9,951 nt of DNA, from NCBI GenBank assembly GCA_946481265.1, contig CAMLNE010000146.1:1-9951 (forward strand), given 5' to 3'. Position numbers and translations under genes: made by a program. Below, one piece after another: positions 6,098-9,951 of the stretch. Numbering within the stretch: the stretch's first letter is position 1; every line of letters starts with the position of its first letter. A model generated the notes under the pieces. That model was not told the origin of the DNA and ran no database searches. It saw only the letters and a program-made list of their open reading frames with translations. The stretch is from an uncultured Panacagrimonas sp. Its GTDB lineage: Bacteria; Pseudomonadota; Gammaproteobacteria; Nevskiales; Nevskiaceae.

Positions 6098-6589
6098 ATG
6101 ATGATCGCCTTCCGACCCCTGACCCTGGTGGCGGCCCTGCTGGCCGCACTGCTGCTGCCCGCCGTGTACGCCCAGGATCCCGCCGCGCGCGGCCCACGGC
6201 CCGAGCTCGATCCGCCGCAGGTGGTGGAAGCCATGCTTGCCGCCCTCAAGAAGAACAGCGACGAGGGCATCGCCGAGCTCTTCGAGTTCTCCTCGCCGGG
6301 CAACCGCGCCAACACCGGCCCGCTGGAGCAGTTCCGCGTGCTCATCCGCGAGGGCTTCCCCGACATGCTCGGCCACCAGGCCGCGCGCAGCGGCGCGCCG
6401 TTGATCGACGGGGATCGCGCGATGATGCCGGTCGAGATCATCGGCAGCGACAATCTCACGCACCGCTACGTGTTCCTGCTGTCGCGCCAGAACCTGCCGG
6501 AATGCGCCGGCTGCTGGATGGCCGACGCCGTGCTCAGTGCCGACGAGGAAGACGTGGATCCGGGCGCGATGCCGGAGTACGGCGCCTGA
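6098..6589 (+). CDS. Exported DUF4864-like protein
   Basis: This 163-residue protein has a clear Sec signal peptide: basic start, a long Leu/Ala-rich core, and likely cleavage after VYA (residue 25). The mature part resembles DUF4864: a helix (PPQVVEAMLAALKKNSDEGIA), ELFEFSSPGNRANTGPLEQF, then strands with DGDRAMMPVEI and YVFLLSRQ, ending at a Trp after CAGC (136-139). Function is unknown for the family; an NTF2-like fold is plausible but not shown. The CxxC could form a disulfide in the periplasm. The start is uncertain between ATG 6098 and ATG 6101, with only a partial GAG at 6090-6092 upstream. The ATG at 6098 overlaps the stop of an 18-codon frame (6045-6101). It is divergent from the M48 protease and convergent with cysS. 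Confidence 0.75.
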   Translation: MMIAFRPLTLVAALLAALLLPAVYAQDPAARGPRPELDPPQVVEAMLAALKKNSDEGIAELFEFSSPGNRANTGPLEQFRVLIREGFPDMLGHQAARSGAPLIDGDRAMMPVEIIGSDNLTHRYVFLLSRQNLPECAGCWMADAVLSADEEDVDPGAMPEYGA

Positions 6590-6654
6590 GGCCGCCCCTC
6601 ATCGGTTGGCGCAGACCGGCCTGGCCCGAAGCCGGATGGCGAGCGCCGGCGGCG

Positions 6655-8034
<1,380 letters not shown>

Positions 8035-8189
8035 CTGCACTCGCGGGGCGAAAAATCCGCGCAAGGATAGCGGCGCCCCTGGACGAAGTCGCGTCGGGCC
8101 CGGCGCCATCCCCGCTAGACTTTGCGAAACTCCGCGCCCGCGTCCGACGCCGCCCCCTTTCGCTCCCGCTTCCTTCGCCCCGTATCCGA

Positions 8190-9951
<1,762 letters not shown>

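Noticed and set aside
5051..6463. 470-codon minus-strand open frame
   Set aside because: It overlaps the M48 gene in another frame and is antisense to the DUF4864-like gene, both of which have clear signal peptides and family motifs.

Overview
The window is 9,951 bases of GC-rich, almost fully coding bacterial DNA. Gene content points to a gammaproteobacterium, with the Lysobacterales/Xanthomonadales area as the best guess: a Dps with a Lys-rich tail, an M48 lipoprotein protease, an OppF-type ATPase close to the enterobacterial one, and standard CysRS and MutS. This is inference from protein similarity recalled from memory. No RNA gene, insertion sequence or CRISPR array is visible.

Layout, left to right. 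(1) 1-1474, minus: a cytochrome P450 that loses its identity just before the heme-binding cysteine and runs on in frame into a DUF5916/CBM9-like piece and then an RND-efflux piece, to the window edge. (2) 1538-1954, minus: a SnoaL-like/NTF2-fold protein, the probable first gene of a SnoaL-P450 operon. (3) 2145-3047, plus: a divergent AraC-family regulator; the shared 190-bp spacer carries an imperfect 11-bp inverted repeat that could be its operator. (4) 3387-3920, plus: dps. (5) 3928-4926, plus: an oppF-type ABC ATPase, 7 bp after dps, without its usual partner genes. (6) 5182-5973, minus: an M48 lipoprotein metallopeptidase. (7) 6098-6589, plus: an exported DUF4864-like protein. (8) 6655-8034, minus: complete cysS. 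(9) 8190-9951, plus: mutS, which loses MutS similarity near 9850.

The main observation is that both outer edges are chimeric. On the right, the last 102 bases (9850-9951) are an inverted copy of 7305-7406, inside cysS, with one synonymous mismatch, joined in frame to mutS just before its ATPase domain. On the left, three unrelated protein families are spliced in frame within about 180 bp. All three joints keep the reading frame. The simplest explanation is amplification or assembly chimerism at contig ends (inverted joins at short homology are typical of multiple-displacement amplification). A real rearrangement or gene-converted mosaic cannot be excluded from one sequence.

Functionally, the interior is a mix of housekeeping genes (cysS, mutS), stress protection (dps), envelope quality control (M48 protease) and a small regulated oxidative-metabolism cluster (AraC, SnoaL-like, P450). 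I found no convincing new multi-gene system. The points worth following are the chimeric joints, the divergent AraC/SnoaL-P450 unit, the P450 with Asn in place of the conserved I-helix Thr, and the orphan oppF behind dps.
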